In this document: positions 63,055 to 64,000 of the stretch, one piece after another
How positions within the stretch are numbered: the stretch's first letter is position 1
Layout: every line of letters begins with the position of its first letter
DNA from: Dermatophilus congolensis
Lineage (GTDB): Bacteria > Actinomycetota > Actinomycetes > Actinomycetales > Dermatophilaceae
DNA: 64,000 nt
Direction of reading: 5' to 3'
Assembly: GCA_030538115.1 (NCBI GenBank)
Contig: JAUNUP010000011.1
Location: forward strand, 1-64,000
The notes under the pieces: model-generated
What the model was told of the DNA's origin: nothing
What the model saw: only the letters and a program-made list of their open reading frames with translations
Databases searched by the model: none
Translations under genes and position numbers: made by a program

Positions 63055-64000
63055 GTGACGAGCCGAGGCCGGTATCGGATGGTGGCGATCGGGGCTGCGG
63101 CTGCGCTTGCGCTGGCGGGATGTTCGACGGGGGCGCCGACTGCTGGGCAGTCGACCGGAGGGGGCACTGTCGCGCCGGCCACGGAGGCGCCGAAGCCCGA
63201 CCTGCAGAAGTTCTACTCGCAGACGTTGAACTGGCAGGACTGTGGAGCGCCGGGCGAGCAGGCGCCGTCACAGTGCACGTGGGTCGAGGTGCCGATCGAT
63301 TACGACAAGCCCGACAGCGGCACCACGAAGCTGTGGGTGCTCAAGGTGCAGGCGAAGGGCAGCGGCACGCCCACGGCTGCCACGCGCGGCGCGATGCTGG
63401 TCAACCCGGGTGGCCCCGGCGGATCGGCGACCCAGTACGCGCAGATGGCCGACTGGATCGTGTCGAGTCAGGTGCGCAGCAATTTCGACATCGTCGGCTT
63501 CGACCCGCGGGGCGTGGGCAAGTCCGAGCCGATCGAGTGCGTGACGCCCGAGAAGGTCGACGAGATGCTCGCGGCCGACCCCACTCCTGACGACCCTGCC
63601 GAAGTCGACGCGCTGTTCGCCTCGCAGCGCACGCTGGGTGAGGCGTGCGAGCAGAAGTACCCGCAGGTCATCGGGCACATCTCGACGGTCGAGGCCGCCA
63701 AAGACATGGACGTGGTGCGGGCGGTGCTCGGGCAACCGAAGCTGAACTACCTGGGCAAGTCGTACGGCACCTTCCTCGGCGCCACGTACGCGGGGTTGTT
63801 TCCGGAGCGGGTCGGGCGTCTCGTGCTCGACGGCGTGCTCGCCCCGGACCTGACGAACGAGCAGGTGAGCCTGGGGCAGGCGAAGGGCTTCGAGTCGGCG
63901 ACGCGCGCGTGGGCGAAGTCGTGTGTCGACTCCGGTTCATGCCCCGTGGGCAACACGGTCGATGACGCGATGAAGGGGCTGGCGCAGTTCTTCAAGGATG
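63055..64000 (+). CDS. alpha/beta hydrolase lipoprotein (TAP/SlpD-like), 3' end outside window
   Basis: 315 residues visible, still open at the window edge. Signal peptide with lipobox LAGC (Cys23), then a proline-rich linker. Hydrolase core: NPGGPGGSA oxyanion loop, GFDPRGVGKSEP, nucleophile elbow GKSYGTFLGATYA. This is the tripeptidyl-aminopeptidase-like family of actinobacterial exported peptidases, whose C-terminal TAP domain should lie beyond 64000. GTG with AGGAG 8 nt upstream. Confidence 0.88.
   Translation, partial: MTSRGRYRMVAIGAAAALALAGCSTGAPTAGQSTGGGTVAPATEAPKPDLQKFYSQTLNWQDCGAPGEQAPSQCTWVEVPIDYDKPDSGTTKLWVLKVQAKGSGTPTAATRGAMLVNPGGPGGSATQYAQMADWIVSSQVRSNFDIVGFDPRGVGKSEPIECVTPEKVDEMLAADPTPDDPAEVDALFASQRTLGEACEQKYPQVIGHISTVEAAKDMDVVRAVLGQPKLNYLGKSYGTFLGATYAGLFPERVGRLVLDGVLAPDLTNEQVSLGQAKGFESATRAWAKSCVDSGSCPVGNTVDDAMKGLAQFFKD

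Overview
The window comes from a high-GC actinobacterium. Gene content and order (dnaX-recR-lysC-asd; metallophosphoesterase-ponA-whiB4-two ArsA-like ATPases-RidA-MBL-crp-marP-ephE; acs; ssd-tad; DUF1998 helicase; topA; tmk/holB) follow, in compressed form, the Mycobacterium tuberculosis Rv3644-Rv3721 chromosome segment and its Streptomyces counterpart. A tandem double-domain phosphofructokinase, DUF222-HNH proteins and signs of motility (a soluble chemoreceptor and a YjfB-type protein) point to Micrococcales, perhaps a motile Dermatophilaceae-like organism; this placement is inference. Nearly all of it is conserved chromosome: I see no prophage, insertion sequence, CRISPR array or integrative element.

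Layout. 1-0.5 kb: an array of GTGCC-N2-GGCAC dyads in a 108-bp tandem repeat. 0.5-3 kb: a secreted protein and a degenerate GlcNAc-kinase-like protein. 3-8.3 kb: tRNA-Ser, SRP RNA, dnaX, plsC, recR, DUF5063. 8.3-10.6 kb: an ABC exporter pair. 10.8-13.2 kb: lysC-asd. 13.2-17.3 kb: an SDR, glgC, an MFS carrier and an acidic lipoprotein. 17.6-21.3 kb: an interrupted DUF222-HNH gene and a ThDP enzyme. 21.3-25.3 kb: tRNA-Pro, metallophosphoesterase, bifunctional PBP. 25.3-35.8 kb: whiB4, paired ArsA-like ATPases, DUF4177-RidA-NUDIX-MBL, crp, marP, ephE-like, holin-like membrane protein, GDPD. 35.8-43.2 kb: tandem PFK, SDR, acetate uptake (actP-DUF485) and acetate activation (acs). 43.3-49.6 kb: a degenerate Fic-like protein, an RNA-bearing gap (a 6C RNA and possibly an Ms1/MTS2823-like RNA), then the ssd-tadABC-flp-tadE pilus operon. 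49.6-55.9 kb: DUF1998 helicase, STAS protein, stress-type sigma factor, GAF-ANTAR regulator, methyltransferase. 56-64 kb: topA, double-GAF chemoreceptor, YjfB, tmk, holB, and a lipoprotein hydrolase cut by the window end.

Themes. Crp sits beside two GTGA-N6-TCAC boxes, and similar boxes lie before whiB4 and near 1.8 kb, suggesting a local cAMP regulon. The chemoreceptor and yjfB share a sigma-28-like promoter motif. Several genes (dnaX, recR, glgC, the DUF4177 gene, tmk) have a TANNNT box 6-7 nt before the start codon, the mark of leaderless mRNAs.
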